Source: Lepidodermella squamata (lineage: Eukaryota; Gastrotricha). From it: a DNA stretch of 64,000 bases. A model generated the notes under the pieces. The model did no database searches. It worked only from the letters and a program-made list of their open reading frames with translations, and was not told the DNA's origin. The stretch spans positions 4,774,001 through 4,838,000 of the forward strand of contig JBLDXI010000042.1 in the NCBI GenBank assembly GCA_047495785.1, given 5' to 3'. Within the stretch, counting starts at the first letter, position 1. Each line of letters begins with the position of its first letter. The translations under genes and the position numbers were made by a program. Positions 60,801-64,000 of this stretch are shown in pieces.

Positions 60801-60916
60801 AGATCAACGTTCAGCGCGACTTCCTGAGCCGCAAAGTGATTTGTACACTGCCCTCGCATGATCAACTCGCATGATGCAAGGCTCAGCAAAAGTGAACTGA
60901 TAAGAAGTACTTTCAT
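57855..60916 (-). CDS. Secreted PAN/Apple protein with three tandem CTHRC1-like domains
   Basis: Eleven exons in phase: 60916-60430, 60354-60251, 60206-60101, 60025-59717, 59652-59624, 59575-59498, 59192-58976, 58920-58747, 58689-58577, 58338-58125 and 58018-57855; 664 residues. A signal peptide (MKVLLISSLLLSLASC) precedes a Cys-rich PAN/Apple domain (about 30-105). Three copies of the C-terminal domain of CTHRC1 follow. Repeated landmarks are LYVTINGMNC, LYVTINDQLC and WYVTINGADC; GVCRGLPAGRYDIAVWW and GVCKMPLAAGPVTIGLA; IIEEIHENLP and LMVEELYDGNL. Human CTHRC1 has one such domain (RWYFTFNGAEC to IIIEELPK) after a collagen stretch; there is no Gly-X-Y repeat here. Exon boundaries recur at equal positions in the modules, indicating tandem duplication. 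Role unknown; extracellular matrix or Wnt-modulating by analogy. The first ATG in frame with the signal peptide was chosen. Confidence 0.85.
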
Positions 60917-61969
60917 GACTTCCTTCCTGTTCAAGAGGTTTCTCGAAATGATTATTCGATCTTAATGACTGCACGAGAAGTTTGACCTGCGTTCATAGCC
61001 AAAAAATATGACGCCTCCTAGTTGCTAGCGCGCCGGCACTTGAAAGGTGCTAACGAAATCATCAAAAATTCAATCGCACCCGCTGGCTGTCGCCTTTCTT
61101 TAAAAGTTACTTATAACTTTTTGTCTAGGCTGATCAACTATTCACGACGCTGAGTAAACACTCCGACGGCAATAATTATTGTCGCAGCCAAAAAACATTC
61201 TTGATTCCTTAGAAAAACAATAATGAAGGTCTTGTCTGTGTTGATGTAAAAGTTGGTTGTTTTAACCTGTTCATATCGCGGAATGGACATTTCTCGAAGA
61301 GACCTTCTTAGTTCAATCATTTTTGCTCCGATTCTGATAAATGTATTTCCTTGGATAGCCCTTGGAAAATACCATATTCCTGTGCATTCTCTTGCAAGTT
61401 GTAACAACTGAACTACTGAGTAACTGCAAATTTAACAATCGAAAATGACCGGTTTTGTTAAAGCCAAACGAAGGTAACATCGAATGTGAAAACGGCTGGT
61501 GAAAGTTACAAATAATAGTATCCGAAATTCAGGCACAGTCAAATAATGCTTCGCGAGTGCAAAAGTGAGAGGTGAAATTAGGCAGATCAGTGCAACTTCA
61601 CGATATATATAAAATTCCTGATTCCTGAACTTGGCATATCACAATTAGCATATCAAACATCATAAGCATATCACATGTCATTGTAATTGGGTTTCTCAAT
61701 GGCTTCTGGCTAGGGACGCTTCAAAGTATAGACGTTGCTTCTCTACAAAACTATGTGAATCAAAGAACTCATATGATCGGGAAGACATGCCGAATGGTAG
61801 CTAATGAAAACAAAACCAAGACAAATGCCGATAATATGATATGCCGCAGATATTTCACAGGTCGAATTACTCTGTCGAGGCGCTGAGCTAATTAACTAAG
61901 TCATTTATAAACTGGACGCCAGCCGCTACCAGCATCATTCTCTGACTTGATAACTCATCAACTATTATA
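60917..61969. promoter_or_regulatory. Divergent upstream region of the PAN-CTHRC1 and receptor genes
   Basis: Holds the two promoters. A minus-strand frame at 61138-61440 (ARECTGIWYFPRAIQG onward) is protein-like and ends in a hydrophobic stretch, but has no partner exons and no family match, so I do not call it a gene. Confidence 0.35.
61906..61911 (+). promoter_or_regulatory. TATA box of the GABA-B-like receptor gene
   Basis: TATAAA lies 64 bp before the ATG, giving a predicted transcription start about 30-35 bp upstream of the coding region. Confidence 0.45.
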
Positions 61970-64000
61970 ATGGATAAATCAACTATTTTTCCGTTAATAT
62001 TCTTCATTTTATCAAGCTATCTTGAATTGGCCGATACATTTGAAATTCCACTCAATATGACTAGTGCGGCAGAGCAGAATGTCTCTTTAGCCAGTCCAAT
62101 GCCCCAATATATCGCAGCAGCAAATTACTCTGAAAGTGCTGCTATAAACAAGACAATAGTCACAATAGTGGGATCTGTATCATACGCTGGTGAAATGCCA
62201 CTCGGTCCACTTGGTACGAAGACGATTGAACTAGCCCTCGACCGGCTGAAAACAGATAGTCAATGGAATGATCATGGGCAAGAGCTCGTGGTCGAAGCTT
62301 TCGATGACGAATGCGTAGATTCAACCAACATCGAACGCATTATTTCAGAGTTTCGGAGAAGCGAGGAAGTGCCAAACCGGCTGCCTATTGTCATAAGCAT
62401 GGGCTGTTCTGGGGTAGGGATGCGTACAGTCGCAGAGGTTTCGAAATTCTACAACTACGTTTCGGTAAGTTGCATCTAGATGTAACGCTTGACTGTTTCA
62501 ATCATCATTTCTTTGTACAGCTGTGCTACGCTCAGACGTTTCAAGAATGGCCCGAAAATAGGCACAGATTCTCAACGCATTTCCCCTTGGCCGATCGGTT
62601 TGATATGCAACATGTTGCAGTGGTTAAATTCATGGTTCAAATGCAGTGGCAGAAACTAGCAATATTGTCTGAATCTTACACTCTCTATGACCAGGTAAGA
62701 TACAAGTACTGTAATTTCTAGCCTTCCAAAATATTTTTTCATTTTAGTTGGGCAGCACTCTGTTTCCACGCTTGGAAGCAGCGAACATAAGCCTGATATG
62801 GCTGAGAAAGTTTTCCCATGCCGGAGTCTTCGAAGAGGAGATGGAGCCTGCCCTTGACGAGCTGAAGCCTCTGGACCCTAGAATAATTCTAATGGATGCT
62901 GATCGCTCGGCTGGAAAACTCTGTTGGATGCATCGGAAGGGACTGTTCGGTCCCAACCTCGTCATTTTCGTTTGGTATTGGTCTGATGTTTATCCGATTC
63001 CGTACGTACCAGACAATATGCTGGATTGGTGTACAGCCGACATGATTTACGAGGTCTGAACTCTATATTATAATTACTCAATGATACTAATGTCACACTT
63101 TCAATCAAAGGTAATGCAGAGCGTTCTATTTTTCGGTGACTCGTCACTAGTCAACATATATGGCCCAGACATTCAAGACTCGACAGGATTTTCAAACAGG
63201 CAATGGGAGGCAGATATGCACGCGAAAATCGATCGGCCGGAAGATGGCGGCTTTTATGGCCACTATCGCTACATTTACTACGACGTCGCGTTGTTTGCTG
63301 GTATGATACTTGGCGCTACTGAATCTGTACTTAGAGCCCGTAAGCCCCAGCGTTGAAATCACCTTTTTCATCAATGATCTTTCGCAATTTCTAGGGAACG
63401 ATACATTGTCTAAACGTTAAAGCTCGTGGCATTGAGAAAGATTTTCCCCCGGTTGATTCGAAGAAATGTTATGTATGTGAGCAAGGAGGATTGCGTTATT
63501 ACATTGGGATGCGCCCTAATGCTGTGCCAAGTGTTCACTCTGCCTATTGGTTCCTTGGAAACCCCTATTGAATGCACAATTATTGCGACATTAGTAGCAA
63601 TCGGCTTATCGGTTTTAAACCTTGGGTTTCTACTGAAAATCGACACTGGAAATACAGAATTAGTGGACCGAGAACCTCTCCGTCGCTCAGTTCGAAGCGG
63701 ACGTAGCGGACAAAGTGCACAAAGCCGAAAAAGCGCCCAAAGCATCGGCCGAGTCTCGATTAGACTAAGCAGGCTGAGCTCCAGAAAAGCAGTGTATGAT
63801 CTTCACTGGCGCAGAATTAGCTGCATTCACGTTGTCATTATTCAAGTACTCATCATTGTCAGTTTGTTCCTCGTCAAAACGCCGTTTGAAGTGATCCCAA
63901 CGCCAAGCGGTGTAGAGGTTGAATCTTTGAATTCTCAGATCAATCTCCAGTTTTTCTCAAGGAATTGCGCATTTTCTCTTGATAACAACCCAGCTGCCGA
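61970..64000 (+). CDS. GABA-B-type class C receptor, incomplete and possibly broken
   Basis: Exons 61970-62464, 62521-62694, 62748-63053 and 63111-63339 are in phase. They encode a signal peptide (MDKSTIFPLIFFILSSYLEL) and a Venus-flytrap ligand domain like GABA-B subunits: SMGCSGVGMRTVAEV, FSTHFPLADR, WQKLAILSES, DPRIILMDADRSAGKL, LFGPNLVIFVWYWSD. The next 55-bp intron (63340-63394) leads to a stop at 63418. From 63414 a different frame stays open to the window end and encodes class C membrane segments: TM2 (CVITLGCALMLCQVFTLPI), TM3 (CTIIATLVAIGLSVLNLGF), a Ser/Arg-rich loop and TM4 (HVVIIQVLIIVSLFLV). About 100 residues, including the end of the ligand lobe and TM1, are missing between the halves. 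Either a decaying gene, an assembly error or an unusual splice. Confidence 0.65.

Noticed and set aside
61138-61440. Minus-strand exon-like frame with a hydrophobic C-terminus
   Set aside because: Protein-like in places but no matching exons, start codon or family; kept as a note only.

Overview
This is nuclear DNA from a multicellular animal. Genes are split by GT-AG introns, mostly 45-150 bp in the compact genes, and AATAAA signals follow the stop codons. The genes encode animal-specific proteins: a full-length tensin, two microtubule inner proteins of cilia or sperm flagella, a CTHRC1-domain secreted protein and a GABA-B-type receptor. The ciliary genes, and 3' splice sites that lack a strict TTTTCAG, argue against a nematode. 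A compact invertebrate such as a tardigrade or rotifer would fit, but the phylum cannot be fixed from the sequence alone.

Left block (1-19.5 kb) is gene-dense. In order it holds: a PP2C-family pseudophosphatase with an N-terminal C2H2 finger (+, 859-3471); an SLC16-type monocarboxylate transporter (-, 5762-8136); a small pogo-like terminal-inverted-repeat element (9551-9987); ETFB (+, 10065-10938); an unrecognised 94-residue protein (-, 11217-12396); prohibitin-1 (+, 14186-15237); Flattop/CFAP126 (-, 15610-16306); and CFAP45 (+, 17499-19277). The strands alternate strictly, so every neighbour pair is divergent or convergent. Three of the convergent pairs have closely spaced poly(A) signals.

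Middle block (20.3-51.5 kb) is one minus-strand tensin gene of about 20 coding exons. It encodes a C1 zinc finger, a phosphatase-like domain that keeps HCx5R, a C2 domain, a long Ser/Thr/Gln-rich linker, SH2 and PTB. Exon joins were checked by reading phase and all agree except one, at an exon that looks like the start of a shorter isoform. The introns are a mosaic of plain AT-rich DNA and GC-richer, CpG- and GATA-containing islands.

Right block (52-64 kb) holds a protein kinase with a new Cys-rich N-terminus (-, 54250-55538), with a decayed duplicate of its first exon nearby. It also holds a secreted protein with a PAN/Apple domain and three tandem CTHRC1-like domains (-, 57855-60916), a LINE reverse-transcriptase relic, a diverged dispersed repeat, and a divergent GABA-B-like receptor (+, 61970 to the window end). 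The receptor appears to have lost the segment carrying TM1. No rRNA, tRNA or CRISPR was seen.

Functional links are limited. CFAP126 and CFAP45 act together on axonemal doublet microtubules. ETFB and prohibitin-1 are both mitochondrial. The remaining neighbours look unrelated.
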